A program made the position numbers and the translations under genes. The notes beneath the pieces are model-generated. The model did no database searches, had not been told where the DNA came from, and saw only the letters and a program-made list of their open reading frames with translations. A DNA stretch of 47,469 bases from Burkholderiales bacterium (GTDB taxonomy: Bacteria; Pseudomonadota; Gammaproteobacteria; Burkholderiales; Burkholderiaceae_C). The stretch covers positions 1-47,469 of the forward strand of contig JAPLPQ010000048.1 of the NCBI GenBank assembly GCA_026400105.1. Reading direction: 5' to 3'. Of this stretch, positions 19,640 through 28,824 are shown in pieces. The number at the start of each line of letters is the position of its first letter. Position 1 is the first letter of the stretch.

Positions 19640-21064
19640 ATGACGACGAAGCCTGACAAACCACGCGCTGAGCAAGCGCCCGATGAAGTCGAGATATCGC
19701 TCTACGAGGCGAGCAAGAAGATCTACGCGCGCTCGGTCAAGGGCCTGTTCAACAGCTGGCGCTGGGCGCTGGTCTGGATCACGCAGATCGTCTTCTACGG
19801 TCTGCCCTGGCTGGTCTGGAACCACCGCCAGGCGGTGCTGTTCGACCTCGAGACCCGGCGCTTCTACCTGTTCGGCCTGGTGCTCTATCCGCAGGACTTC
19901 ATCTACCTGACCGGATTGCTGGTGATCGCGGCGCTGGCGCTGTTCCTCTTCACTGCGGTGGCCGGGCGGCTCTGGTGCGGCTTTGCCTGTCCGCAGACGG
20001 TCTACACCGAAATCTTCATGTGGATCGAGAAGAAGGTCGAGGGCGACCGCAGCGCGCGCATCCGGCTCGACGACGGCCCGATGTCGGCCGCCAAGTTCGG
20101 CCGCAAGGCGCTCAAGCACCTGATCTGGGTCTTGTTCGGACTCTGGACCGGTTTCACCTTCGTCGGCTATTTCACGCCGATCACGCTGCTGGCCGGCGAG
20201 GTGGCGAGCTGGACCCTGGGCCCGTGGGAGACCTTCTGGATCCTGTTCTACGGTTTCGCGACCTACGGCAACGCCGGCTGGATGCGCGAGCAGGTCTGCA
20301 AGTACATGTGCCCCTACGCCCGCTTCCAGAGCGCGATGTTCGACCGCGACACGATGATCGTGACCTACGACGAGGCGCGTGGCGAGCCGCGTGGCGCGCG
20401 CAAGAAATCGGCCGATCCGAAGGCGCTCAATCTGGGTTCCTGCATCGACTGCACGCTCTGCGTCCAGGTCTGCCCGACCGGCATCGACATCCGCAAGGGC
20501 CTGCAGTACGAGTGCATCGGCTGCGGCGCCTGCGTCGATGCCTGCGACGATGTGATGGACAAGATGAACTACCCGCGCGGCCTGATCCGGTTCGCGACCG
20601 AGAACGGCATGGCCAACAACTGGTCGAATCAGCAGATGGTCCAGCGCGCCTTGCGTCCGCGCGTGCTGATCTACACCGGCGTGCTGGTCGCGATCTGCGT
20701 CGCGGTCGCCGTCAGCCTCTACCTGCGCACCCCGCTCAAGGTCGACGTGATCCGTGACCGTGGCGCGATCGCGCGCATGGTCGAGCAGGGCCGGATCGAG
20801 AACGTGTTCCGCCTGCAGGCGATGAACGCGACCGAGGTGGTGCAGACGCTCGAAGTCTCGGTCCAGGGCCTGCCCGGCCTCGAGATCGCGTCCGAGCGCC
20901 AGGTGGTGGTGCAGCCGACCGAGGTCCGCTCGCTGGTGCTGCGTCTGCAGATCCCGCCCGGATCGACCGCCAGCGGCTCGCACCCGATCAAGTTCCAGAT
21001 CCGCTCGCTCAACGACGCCGGCATCGACATCAAGGAAGATTCCGTCTTCCTGGTGCCGCGCTGA
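19640..21064 (+). CDS. ccoG: Cytochrome c oxidase accessory protein CcoG (RdxA/FixG)
   Basis: CcoG is a membrane-bound iron-sulfur cupric reductase that helps copper delivery to cbb3-type cytochrome oxidase. The 474-residue product shows the family layout: membrane helices in the first 230 residues, including the GRLWCGFACPQTVYTE block and the CKYMCPYARFQ block. Two 4Fe-4S clusters follow in CIDCTLCVQVCPTG and CIGCGACVDACD. A further helix lies near 340-357, and a periplasmic Ig-like domain ends the protein. The ccoNOPQ and ccoHIS genes are not in the window. Its neighbours are the shp cytochrome operon and the PepSY two-component operon, which suggests a redox or metal theme. Confidence 0.95.
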   Translation: MTTKPDKPRAEQAPDEVEISLYEASKKIYARSVKGLFNSWRWALVWITQIVFYGLPWLVWNHRQAVLFDLETRRFYLFGLVLYPQDFIYLTGLLVIAALALFLFTAVAGRLWCGFACPQTVYTEIFMWIEKKVEGDRSARIRLDDGPMSAAKFGRKALKHLIWVLFGLWTGFTFVGYFTPITLLAGEVASWTLGPWETFWILFYGFATYGNAGWMREQVCKYMCPYARFQSAMFDRDTMIVTYDEARGEPRGARKKSADPKALNLGSCIDCTLCVQVCPTGIDIRKGLQYECIGCGACVDACDDVMDKMNYPRGLIRFATENGMANNWSNQQMVQRALRPRVLIYTGVLVAICVAVAVSLYLRTPLKVDVIRDRGAIARMVEQGRIENVFRLQAMNATEVVQTLEVSVQGLPGLEIASERQVVVQPTEVRSLVLRLQIPPGSTASGSHPIKFQIRSLNDAGIDIKEDSVFLVPR

Positions 21065-21099
21065 TTCGCTGCGCCGGCTGGCCCCGCGCGGGCCGGCTG

Positions 21100-21116
21100 G
21101 TTCAGCTGGCGTTCAG
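21100..21116 (+). promoter_or_regulatory. Direct repeat, putative autoregulatory site of the PepSY/regulator operon
   Basis: GTTCAG (21100-21105) and GTTCAG (21111-21116) repeat with an 11-base period, 50 bases before the PepSY gene. The architecture matches sites bound by PhoP/PmrA/QseB-type regulators. The similar site at 19143 suggests a shared regulon. Confidence 0.5.
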
Positions 21117-21166
21117 GCGGGCGGATCGAAAATCCACGGATCGACTCTTTTCCGTCCGCTGCCGCC

Positions 21167-21502
21167 ATGTCCACTCACTGTCCCCGTCCTGCCTTTTTCT
21201 CTCGCTCCCGGCTGGCCGCCTGTGCCTTACTGCTTGGCGGCGCCTGCAGCATGGCGCTGGGCTTTGGCGGTGACCACGAGCGCGCCCGCGCCGCGCTGCA
21301 GGCCGGCGAGGTGCTGCCGCTGCCGCAGCTGCTCGAGCGGGTCGCGCGCGAGCAGCCGGGCCAGGTGCTGGCGGTCGAGCTCGAACGCCATGACGGGCTC
21401 TGGGTCTACGAGCTCAAGCTGCTCGATCCGGCCGGCCGGCTGGTCAAGCTCGAGGTCGATGCGCGCAGCGCCGAGCTGCTGCGCCGCAAGGGAGGTCGCT
21501 GA
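21167..21502 (+). CDS. PepSY domain periplasmic protein
   Basis: A 111-residue exported protein. The first 35 residues form a signal peptide (LAACALLLGG, cleavage probably near ALG). The rest is one PepSY-like domain, with ARAALQAGEVLPLPQLLERV, the strand LAVELERHDGLWVYELKLLD and the end VKLEVDARSAELL. Small PepSY proteins often sit in front of PhoP/QseB-type two-component genes and may modulate the sensor. Its stop shares one base with the regulator ATG (TGATG), so the genes are coupled. A putative operator with GTTCAG repeats lies upstream. The role in signalling is inferred from context. Confidence 0.84.
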   Translation: MSTHCPRPAFFSRSRLAACALLLGGACSMALGFGGDHERARAALQAGEVLPLPQLLERVAREQPGQVLAVELERHDGLWVYELKLLDPAGRLVKLEVDARSAELLRRKGGR

Positions 21503-22176
21503 TGCGCGTATTGGTGGTCGAGGACGAGACGACGCTGGCCGAGCAGATCGCCCGCACGCTGCAGGACCGCGGCTATGTGGTCGACCTGGCCAGCGACGGC
21601 CGCGAGGCCTGGTATCAGGGCGGGGTGCAGGACTATGACGCGATCCTGCTCGACCTCGGTCTGCCGGTGCTCGATGGCCTCAGCGTGCTGCGGCGCTGGC
21701 GCAGCGAGGGCATGCGCAGCCCGGTGCTGGTGCTGACCGCGCGCGACCAGTGGCACGAGAAGGTCGCCGGCATCGATGCCGGCGCCGATGACTACCTGAG
21801 CAAGCCCTTTCACATGGAGGAGCTGCTCGCGCGCCTGCGCGCGCTGATCCGCCGCGCCGGCGGCCATGCCTCGGCGCTGCTGAGCTGCGGTCCGCTCGAG
21901 CTCGACACGCGCAGCGCGCGCGTCAGCCTGCAGGGCCAGCCGCTGGTGCTGACCGCGCAGGAGTTCAAGCTGCTGGCCTATCTGATGCACCATGCCGGCG
22001 ATCTGGTCTCGCGCACCGAGCTGACCGAGCATCTCTATGCCCAGGACTGCGAGCGCGACTCCAACACGATCGAGGTCTTCATCGGCCGGCTGCGCAAGAA
22101 GCTGCCGGCCGGCCTGATCGAGACCGTGCGCGGCATGGGCTACCGGCTGCAGGTGCCCGACGGGGCCGGCCGGTGA
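21502..22176 (+). CDS. OmpR/PhoP-family response regulator
   Basis: A 224-residue DNA-binding regulator. The receiver has the acidic pair in VVEDETTL, the phosphoacceptor Asp51 in AILLDLGLPVLDG, the conserved threonine in LVLTARD and Lys101 in YLSKPFHMEE. The C-terminal winged helix spans about 125-222, with LTAQEFKLLAYLMHH and the recognition block SNTIEVFIGRLRKKL and VRGMGYRL. It is closest in style to PhoP and QseB. It is translated between the PepSY gene (one-base overlap) and the kinase (four-base GTGA overlap). It may bind the GTTCA repeats at 21100 and 19143. Confidence 0.93.
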   Translation: MRVLVVEDETTLAEQIARTLQDRGYVVDLASDGREAWYQGGVQDYDAILLDLGLPVLDGLSVLRRWRSEGMRSPVLVLTARDQWHEKVAGIDAGADDYLSKPFHMEELLARLRALIRRAGGHASALLSCGPLELDTRSARVSLQGQPLVLTAQEFKLLAYLMHHAGDLVSRTELTEHLYAQDCERDSNTIEVFIGRLRKKLPAGLIETVRGMGYRLQVPDGAGR

Positions 22177-23633
22177 GCCGGTTCAAGCTGCGCTGGCGCT
22201 TGCCGCAAAGCCTGCGCTGGCGCCTGTTGCTCGGCACGCTGGCCGGGTTGGCGCTGGCGCTGGTCGCGGCCGGCTTTGCGCTCTCGGGCCTGTTTGCCGA
22301 TCAGGCGCAGCGCCAGTTCCGCTCGCATTTGCAACTGCAGCTCGACCAGCTCACGGCAGCGCTCGAGGTCGACGCCGCCGGTCAGCCTTCGCTCGGCTCG
22401 ACCCTGGCCGATCCGCGCTGGCAGCAGCCTTACGGCGGCCTGTACTGGCAGGTCGATGCCCCCGGTCGCCAGGGCCTGCTGCGTTCGCGTTCGCTCTGGG
22501 ACAGCCTGCTGCGCCTGCCCGGTGACGGCCTGCCCAGCGGCCAGACGCACGAGCATCGCCTGATCGGTCCGGCCGGCCAGCCGGTGCTGGTGCTCGAGCG
22601 CCAGGTGATCTGGAGCGCGGGCCCGAGTCCTAGCCCGATCCCGATCCCGGCCGCCAGCCCGGCCGTTGGCGCGCGCTCGACGGACCAGCTGCCTGGCGCC
22701 GCTGCGGCGCCGGGCAGCTGGCGGCTGATCGTGGCCCAGGACCTGCGCGAACTCGAAGCCGCGCAGCAGCGCTTCGACCTCACGCTGGCCGCCAGCCTGG
22801 CCGTGCTCGGGCTGGCCCTGGCGGGGGCGGCCGGCGCGCAGCTGGCGCTGGGCCTGGCGCCGCTGCGGCGGCTGCAGCGCGCGGTGCAGCAGGTGCGCGC
22901 TGGCGACGCCCAGCGGCTCGAAGGCGAATTCCCGGCCGAGCTCCATCCGCTGGTGCAGGACTTCAACGGCGTGCTGCTGCAGAACGAGCAGGTGGTGCAG
23001 CGCGCACGCCAGACCGCGGGCAACCTGGCGCATGCGATCAAGACGCCGCTGGCGGTGCTGGCCAACGCGGCCGAGCGACCGCGCGGCGATCTGCACGCCT
23101 TCGCCACCCTGGTCGACGAGCAGGTGCGCAGCGCACGGGCCCAGGTCGAGTGGCATCTGGCGCGCGCGCGCATGGGCGGCAGCGGCGTGCCCGGCCTGCG
23201 CAGCCCGGTCGCGCCGGTGCTCGAGGGCCTGTTGCGCGTGATGCGCAAGGTCCACGCCGGGCGTGAACTGCGCTTCGATGGCGACTGGGAGCCGGACGCG
23301 CTGGCCTTCGCCGGCGAGTCGCAGGACCTGCACGAGATGCTGGGCAACCTGCTCGACAATGCCTGCAAATGGGCCCATGGCCGGGTGCTCGTGCAAGCCC
23401 GTGCCGCGGGCCGGCGCCTGCTGGTGACGGTCGAGGACGACGGACCCGGCATCGGCGCCGACGCGCGCGAGCGCGTCTTCGAGCGCGGCACCCGCGCCGA
23501 CGAGCGCCAGCCCGGCAGCGGGCTCGGGCTGGCGATCGTGCGCGAGGTCGCGCAGCTCTACCAGGGCCAGGTCAGGCTCGATGCCTCGGCGCTGGGCGGC
23601 TTGCGCGCCAGCCTGGAGCTGCCGCTGGCCTGA
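22173..23633 (+). CDS. Sensor histidine kinase (PhoQ/QseC-like)
   Basis: A 486-residue inner-membrane kinase. Membrane helices lie at about 18-40 and 203-228, enclosing a periplasmic sensor of about 160 residues. That sensor includes a low-complexity proline/serine/isoleucine stretch near 150-162. A HAMP-like linker leads to the H box NLAHAIKTPLAVL (His287), whose HxIKTPL pattern is like PhoQ. ATP-binding motifs are NLLDNACKWAHG, DDGPGIG and GSGLGLAIV. The start is GTG at 22173, overlapping the regulator stop by four bases. The signal is unknown. The gene converges on the P-type ATPase, with 15 bases between. Confidence 0.91.
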   Translation: MSRFKLRWRLPQSLRWRLLLGTLAGLALALVAAGFALSGLFADQAQRQFRSHLQLQLDQLTAALEVDAAGQPSLGSTLADPRWQQPYGGLYWQVDAPGRQGLLRSRSLWDSLLRLPGDGLPSGQTHEHRLIGPAGQPVLVLERQVIWSAGPSPSPIPIPAASPAVGARSTDQLPGAAAAPGSWRLIVAQDLRELEAAQQRFDLTLAASLAVLGLALAGAAGAQLALGLAPLRRLQRAVQQVRAGDAQRLEGEFPAELHPLVQDFNGVLLQNEQVVQRARQTAGNLAHAIKTPLAVLANAAERPRGDLHAFATLVDEQVRSARAQVEWHLARARMGGSGVPGLRSPVAPVLEGLLRVMRKVHAGRELRFDGDWEPDALAFAGESQDLHEMLGNLLDNACKWAHGRVLVQARAAGRRLLVTVEDDGPGIGADARERVFERGTRADERQPGSGLGLAIVREVAQLYQGQVRLDASALGGLRASLELPLA

Positions 23634-23648
23634 GCCCGCCGGCCTTCG

Positions 23649-26198
23649 CTATTTCATTGCCGGTGGGGTCGGCTGGCCGTGCCGGCGCCAGGGCAGGCCT
23701 GTCGCTGGTGCCAGCAGCCCGAGCAGTCCCGCCCCCAGCACCCATTCCAGCGGCAGCGGTGCGAACTGGAACAGGCTGCGCGCGGCCGGCAGCAGCAGCG
23801 CCAGCGCCAGCAAGGCCAGCGTCAGGGCGGCAATCGCCAGCAGTGCCGGATTGGGGCGCAGCAGGCCGCGCAGGCCCGTGCCGCGCTTGAGCAGCACCAG
23901 TCCGAAGCTGGCCGAGACCAGCGCCACGAAAGTCATGGCACGCGCCTGCGCCGCGCTGAACCCGTTCAGCCACAGGCCAGCGAACAGTCCACCGACCACC
24001 GCCAGCACCAGGCCGCCCTGCAGCAGGCTCAGCAGGATCAGCTGCAGCGAGAACAGCGGCGCTGCCGGGTCGCGCGGTGGCCGACGCATCAGCTCTGGGT
24101 CCTGCGGTTCGCTCTCGAACACCAGCGAGGCCACCGGATCGATCACCAGCTCGAGGAAGGCGATATGCACCGGCATGAACACCAGCGGCCAGCCCAGCAG
24201 CAGCGGCAGCAGCGACAGGCCCGCGATCGGCACATGCACCGCGAGCACATAGGCCATCGCCTTGCGCAGGTTGTCGAAGATGCCGCGACCGGCGCGGATC
24301 GCGCCCACCATCGAGGCGAAGTCGTCCTTGAGCAGCACCAGCGCAGCGGCCTCGCGCGCCACGTCGGTGCCGCGCTGGCCCATCGCGATCCCGATATGCG
24401 CGGCCTTGAGCGAAGGCGCGTCATTGACGCCGTCGCCCGTCATCGCGACTACCTCGCCGTTGGCCTTGAGCGCCTCGACGATGCGCAGCTTCTGCTCGGG
24501 CCGCACGCGCGCGTAGACCGCCACGGTCTTGACGCGCTCGCGCAAGGCCTGGTCGTCGAGCGCGGCCAGTTCGGTGCCGGTCAGCAACTGCCCTTCATGC
24601 GCCAGCCCGGCCTGGCGCGCGATCGCGCGTGCCGTCTCGGGATAGTCGCCCGTGATCATGACGACCCGGATGCCGGCTGCGCGGCAATCCCGGATCGCCT
24701 CGGGCACCCCGGGCCGCACCGGGTCCGACAGCCCGACCAGGCCCAGCAGCTCGAAGTCGAAGCCCTGCTGGGTCGCTGGCCAGTCATGGCCCTCGAAGCT
24801 GGCCCGCGCCACCGCCAGCACGCGCAGCCCGTTGGCCGCCATGGCGTGGGCGGCCGCGAGCAGCGCCTGCGTGCGTGCGGGGTCGAGCTGGCACAGTCTG
24901 GCCACTGCCTCGGGGGCACCCTTGACCGCGACCTCGTGGGTTTCCTGCACCGGCACCTGCCAGACATGCGACATCGCGAGCAGCTCGGGGCTCAGGTTGT
25001 ACTCATGCACCAGCTCGAAGCCGCCAAAGCGCTCGGCTGCGTTGCGCTGCTGCTGGCCCAGGCGGTGGATGGCCTGCTCCATCGGGTCGACCGGCTCGCG
25101 CTCGCTCGCGAGCCAGCTCGCATCGAGCAGCGCATGGAAGGCGGCCGGCAGCGTCGCGTCGCCAGCGCCATCGGCCCGCCAGCGCTGCAGGCCCTGATCC
25201 GATTCGAGCGCGAGTTCGGCGACCGCCATCCGGTTCAGCGTCAGCGTGCCGGTCTTGTCGGTGCACAGCACGGTCGCGGCGCCCAGGGTCTCGATCGCGG
25301 CCGAACGCCGCGTCAGCACCTGCTGGCGCGACAGGCGCCAGGCGCCCATGGCGGTGAACACGGTCAGGATCAGCAGGAACTCCTGCGGCAGCATCGACAT
25401 CGCCAGCGTGAGGCCTGCCAGCACGCCGCCGAGCCAGTCGGCGCGCAGCCAGCCGTACAGCAGCAGCACCGCCAGGCTGATGCCGAGCCCGAGCACCGAA
25501 AAGATCCGCACCAGCCGGCGCGTCTCGAGCAGCAGCGGTGTGGCGGGAGTCTCGACCTGGCCCAGGGTCTTGCCGATGCGACCGATCTCGCTGCGCGCGC
25601 CGGTGGCCGTGACCCTGGCCAGTCCCTGGCCGCTGATGACCAGGGTGCCGGCGTAGACCTGGAACAAGCCCTTGCTGTCTGTCGGGCCGGCGTCGGGCGC
25701 GGTCGGGCTCTTGGGCACTGGCATCGACTCGCCGCTGAGCAGCGACTCGTCGGTCAGCAGGTCGTGGCAGGCCAGCAGCTGCGCGTCGGCCGCGATGCGG
25801 TCGCCATCACCGAGCAGCAGCAGGTCGCCGACCACCACCTCGCGGCCCTGGATGCGCAGGCGTTCGCCACCGCGCAGCACCAGCGCGCGCGGGCTGGTCA
25901 GCTCGCGCAGCGTCTCGAGCACCCGCTCGGTGCGCCGTTCCTGCCAGAGCGTGATCGCGAGCGACACCGCGACGAAGGCCGACAGCATCGCTGCCTCGTG
26001 CAGGTCGCCGAGCGCCGCATAGATCGCCACCGAGGCCAGCAGCAGCTGCAGCATCGGTTCGCGCAGCGCCTCGAGCGCGATGCGCCCGAGCGTGCGCGGC
26101 GCCGGCTGCGGCAACTCGTTCGGGCCGTCGGCCGCCAGGCGTTGCGCGGCTTGCTCTGGCGTCAGTCCTGGCCAGGCAGCGGGCGGGTTCTCGTTCAT
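23649..26198 (-). CDS. P-type cation-transporting ATPase (calcium-type, P2)
   Basis: A 849-residue inner-membrane ion pump. An N-terminal cation ATPase domain (GLTPEQAAQRL...GPNEL) is followed by the A domain with LSGES (154-158), the M4 segment, and the P domain with Asp314 in CTDKTGTLT. The hinge TGDGVNDAPSLK comes next, then six C-terminal membrane helices. The M4 ion-binding motif reads MLPQEF (269-274), where relatives commonly show LPEEFP. In M6, FLELVIDP is conserved. No heavy-metal-binding N-terminal CxxC domain is present, so calcium, magnesium or manganese is likelier than copper. It stands alone, 33 bases downstream of yajQ on the same strand... in transcription order it precedes no partner gene. 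Confidence 0.9.
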   Translation of the reverse strand: MNENPPAAWPGLTPEQAAQRLAADGPNELPQPAPRTLGRIALEALREPMLQLLLASVAIYAALGDLHEAAMLSAFVAVSLAITLWQERRTERVLETLRELTSPRALVLRGGERLRIQGREVVVGDLLLLGDGDRIAADAQLLACHDLLTDESLLSGESMPVPKSPTAPDAGPTDSKGLFQVYAGTLVISGQGLARVTATGARSEIGRIGKTLGQVETPATPLLLETRRLVRIFSVLGLGISLAVLLLYGWLRADWLGGVLAGLTLAMSMLPQEFLLILTVFTAMGAWRLSRQQVLTRRSAAIETLGAATVLCTDKTGTLTLNRMAVAELALESDQGLQRWRADGAGDATLPAAFHALLDASWLASEREPVDPMEQAIHRLGQQQRNAAERFGGFELVHEYNLSPELLAMSHVWQVPVQETHEVAVKGAPEAVARLCQLDPARTQALLAAAHAMAANGLRVLAVARASFEGHDWPATQQGFDFELLGLVGLSDPVRPGVPEAIRDCRAAGIRVVMITGDYPETARAIARQAGLAHEGQLLTGTELAALDDQALRERVKTVAVYARVRPEQKLRIVEALKANGEVVAMTGDGVNDAPSLKAAHIGIAMGQRGTDVAREAAALVLLKDDFASMVGAIRAGRGIFDNLRKAMAYVLAVHVPIAGLSLLPLLLGWPLVFMPVHIAFLELVIDPVASLVFESEPQDPELMRRPPRDPAAPLFSLQLILLSLLQGGLVLAVVGGLFAGLWLNGFSAAQARAMTFVALVSASFGLVLLKRGTGLRGLLRPNPALLAIAALTLALLALALLLPAARSLFQFAPLPLEWVLGAGLLGLLAPATGLPWRRHGQPTPPAMK

Positions 26199-26231
26199 CG
26201 ATCGCCGCGCTCGCCGGCCTGGGACTGCGCG

Positions 26232-26717
26232 TCAGTCGCGGAAGTTGTCGAACGACAGCGGCAGCTCGGTCATGTCCTTGCGGATCAGCGCCATCGCCTG
26301 CTGCAGGTCGTCGCGCTTGCCACCGGTCACGCGGACCTTTTCTTCCTGGATCGCGGCCTGGACCTTGAGCTTGCTGCCCTTGATCAGCTGCTGGATCTTC
26401 TTGGCATCCTCGCCCGCGATGCCGTTGCGCACCTTGAGCACCTGCTTGACCTTGTCGCCGCCGATCTTCTCGACCTTGCCGGCATCGAGGAAGCGCACAT
26501 CGACCTGGCGCTTGGTCAGCTTGTTGCGCAGGATGTCATCGACCTGCTGGATCTGGAAATCGCTGTCGCCGAACAGCGTGATTTCCTTGTCCTTGAGCTC
26601 GACCGCGGCCGAGCTGCCCTTGAAGTCGAAGCGGGTGCCGATTTCCTTGGCGGTCTGCTCGACGGCGTTCTTGACTTCGACCAGGTTGGGCTCGAGCACG
26701 GTATCAAAAGAGGGCAT
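26232..26717 (-). CDS. yajQ: YajQ family nucleotide-binding protein
   Basis: YajQ proteins (DUF520) are small cytoplasmic proteins with two ferredoxin-like folds. Homologues bind nucleotides, and in Xanthomonas one binds cyclic di-GMP and acts with a transcription regulator. The 161-residue product has the usual length and starts [44 protein letters not shown] and GISxEDAKK-like (GIAGEDAKK) blocks are all seen, and it ends [10 protein letters not shown]. The start at 26717 is fixed by the family N-terminus. It is divergent from murB, with 70 bases between, and lies upstream of the P-type ATPase. Confidence 0.94.
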   Translation of the reverse strand: MPSFDTVLEPNLVEVKNAVEQTAKEIGTRFDFKGSSAAVELKDKEITLFGDSDFQIQQVDDILRNKLTKRQVDVRFLDAGKVEKIGGDKVKQVLKVRNGIAGEDAKKIQQLIKGSKLKVQAAIQEEKVRVTGGKRDDLQQAMALIRKDMTELPLSFDNFRD

Positions 26718-26787
26718 GACGGATTCCGGAAAAGGTAAGACATACCGGGCCGCAGCAACAGCTGCGCCCGGGTGAGACAATTCGCGC

Positions 26788-27843
26788 ATGTTAGTCGAGA
26801 AAAACCTGGCCTTGCAGCCCTTCAACAGTTTCGGCATTGCCGCGCGCGCGCTGCGGCTGGCCCGCATCGCCTCCGAGGGCGAATTGCAGGCGCTGATCCG
26901 CCATCCCGACTGGTCGGCCGACGACGCCTTCGTGCTCGGCGGCGGCAGCAACATCGTGCTGACCGGCGATGTCAGGAAGCTGGTGCTCAAGGTCGAGATC
27001 CCCGGCCGGCGCCTGCTGCACGAGACCGACAAGGGCTGGCTGGTCGAGGCTGGCGCCGGCGAGCGCTGGCATGACTTCGTGGCCTGGACGCTGCAGCAGG
27101 GCTGGCCCGGGCTCGAGAACCTGGCGCTGATTCCCGGCACGGTCGGCGCCTCGCCGGTGCAGAACATCGGCGCCTATGGCGTCGAGTGCCAGGACCGCTT
27201 CGACTCGCTCGACGCGATCGACCTCGAGACCGGCGAGGCCTTCAGCCTGAACGCGGCGCAATGCGGCTTCGGCTACCGCGACTCGGTCTTCAAGCATGAG
27301 CGCGCGGCCGATGGGCGCGGCTTCGGCCTCAAGGGCCGGGCATTGATCACGCGCGTGCGTTTCCTGCTGCCCAAACCCTGGCAGCCGGTGCTGGGCTACC
27401 TCGACCTCGAGCGCAAGATGCTGGAGACCGGCCTGGTCAATCCGAGCGCATCGCAGATCTTCGACATGGTGTGCGCGGTCCGGCGCGCCAAGCTGCCCGA
27501 TCCGGCCGTGATCGGCAACGCCGGCAGCTTCTTCAAGAACCCGAGCGTCACGCCCGAGCAATGCGCCGACATCATCGCGCGCGAGCCCAAGGTGGTGCAT
27601 TACCCGATGCCCGACGGCAGCATCAAGCTCGCCGCCGGCTGGCTGATCGACGCCTGCGGCTGGAAGGGCAAGACCGTGGGCCATGCCGGCGTCTACGACA
27701 AGCAGGCGCTGGTGCTGGTCAATCGCGGCGACGCCGAACACCCCTGCACCGGCGGCGAGGTCATGACGCTGGCGCGCGCGATCCAGACCAGCGTCTACGA
27801 GCGCTTCGGCATCCGGCTCGAGCCCGAACCGGTGGTGCTCTAG
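26788..27843 (+). CDS. murB: UDP-N-acetylenolpyruvoylglucosamine reductase
   Basis: MurB uses FAD and NADPH to make UDP-N-acetylmuramate for peptidoglycan in the cytoplasm. The 351-residue product is of the E. coli (type I) class. It shows [10 protein letters not shown] for FAD phosphate binding, [21 protein letters not shown], the tyrosine loop [10 protein letters not shown], and the proton-donor serine in [10 protein letters not shown]. The C-terminus contains [15 protein letters not shown] and the active-site glutamate region. The start at 26788 fits NSFGIAARA at residue 13. Its last four bases overlap the 3' end of the convergent LysR gene. Confidence 0.95.
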   Translation: MLVEKNLALQPFNSFGIAARALRLARIASEGELQALIRHPDWSADDAFVLGGGSNIVLTGDVRKLVLKVEIPGRRLLHETDKGWLVEAGAGERWHDFVAWTLQQGWPGLENLALIPGTVGASPVQNIGAYGVECQDRFDSLDAIDLETGEAFSLNAAQCGFGYRDSVFKHERAADGRGFGLKGRALITRVRFLLPKPWQPVLGYLDLERKMLETGLVNPSASQIFDMVCAVRRAKLPDPAVIGNAGSFFKNPSVTPEQCADIIAREPKVVHYPMPDGSIKLAAGWLIDACGWKGKTVGHAGVYDKQALVLVNRGDAEHPCTGGEVMTLARAIQTSVYERFGIRLEPEPVVL

Positions 27844-28784
27844 GCGCCGGGCTGCGCCACGGGCCCATCCAGCTCGAGCGCATGCGGCCCCGCGCGCAAC
27901 TGCTCGCGCAGGAAGCCGAGGCAGACCTGCAGCTTGGCCGAATCGGTCGACCGGGTCGGCATCACGGCATAGATGTCGGCCGGCTGCTGGTATTGCGGCA
28001 GCACCCGCTCCAGCGCCCCGGTCCGCAAGGCCTGGGCCGCATCCCATTGCGAGAACAACGCGATGCCCAGCCCATGCAGCGCCCACTGGTGGATCGGATC
28101 GCTCTGGTTCGAGCCCATCGGACCCGAGACCGTGACCGCCTCGGGGCCATGCGGTCCCTCGAGCCTGAGCACGCCGAACGGCCGGTCGCGGTCGCGAAAC
28201 AGCAGGCAGTCGTGGCGCGCCAGCTCGGCCAGGCTGGCCGGGCGGCCGCGTCGCGCCAGGTAGTCCGGTGCCGCGCACAGCACGCGGGCGCTGCTGGCGA
28301 TCTTCAGCGCCACCAGATGCGGCTCCTGCACCTCGCCGATCCGGATGTCGAGGTCGAAGCCCTCGGCGATCAGGTCCACCCGCCGGTCCACCAGCTCGAG
28401 CCAGATCTCGAGCCCCGGATGCTGCTGCCGCAGCAGGCCCAGGATCGGTGCGATATGGCCGCTGCCCAGCCGGTGGCTGGTGCTGAGCTTGAGCGTGCCG
28501 ACCGGCGAATCGCGCGAGCTGGCCACCGCCTGGTCCAGCTCCTCGGCCGCCTCGAGCACCTTACGCGCCCAGCTGTAGACGGTCTCGCCCTGCGCGGTGA
28601 TGCTGACGCGGCGGGTCGTGCGCAGGAACAGCGCCGTGCCCAGCACCCGTTCGAGCTGCGCGATGCGCTTGGTCACATAGGCCACCGAGATCCCCAGGTC
28701 CACCGCCGCGCCCGTGAAGCTCGAGCGCCGGGCCACCGCGCACAACACCCGCAGGTCGATCAAGTCCCAGTTATTTTTAACCAT
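27840..28784 (-). CDS. LysR-family transcriptional regulator
   Basis: A 314-residue regulator. The winged helix-turn-helix spans about 8-66 (LRVLCAVARRSSFTGAAVDLGISVAYVTKRIAQLE), followed by the linker helix and a periplasmic-binding-like effector domain from about 95. The style, with RTTRRVSITAQGE and VGTLKLSTSHRLG, is that of the DmlR/CrgA group. It is divergent from a Gfo/Idh/MocA oxidoreductase 111 bases away, and the palindrome in that gap is a likely binding site. The probable target is therefore the neighbour and itself. The effector is unknown. Its end overlaps murB by four bases, head to tail convergent. Confidence 0.9.
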   Translation of the reverse strand: MVKNNWDLIDLRVLCAVARRSSFTGAAVDLGISVAYVTKRIAQLERVLGTALFLRTTRRVSITAQGETVYSWARKVLEAAEELDQAVASSRDSPVGTLKLSTSHRLGSGHIAPILGLLRQQHPGLEIWLELVDRRVDLIAEGFDLDIRIGEVQEPHLVALKIASSARVLCAAPDYLARRGRPASLAELARHDCLLFRDRDRPFGVLRLEGPHGPEAVTVSGPMGSNQSDPIHQWALHGLGIALFSQWDAAQALRTGALERVLPQYQQPADIYAVMPTRSTDSAKLQVCLGFLREQLRAGPHALELDGPVAQPGA

Positions 28785-28802
28785 TTGGAAAATCTGAATC
28801 AG

Positions 28803-28824
28803 AAATACTCAGTATTGTGTATTT
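28803..28824. promoter_or_regulatory. Palindrome AAATAC-N10-GTATTT, candidate LysR operator
   Basis: AAATAC (28803-28808) and GTATTT (28819-28824) are perfect inverted arms in the 111-base gap between the LysR gene and its divergent neighbour. The site contains a T-N11-A core (28809 and 28821), the usual LysR box form. Confidence 0.5.

Noticed and set aside
23679-26738. 1019-residue plus-strand frame
   Set aside because: It is antisense to the P-type ATPase and yajQ; composition is dominated by Gln, Arg and His with no domain.
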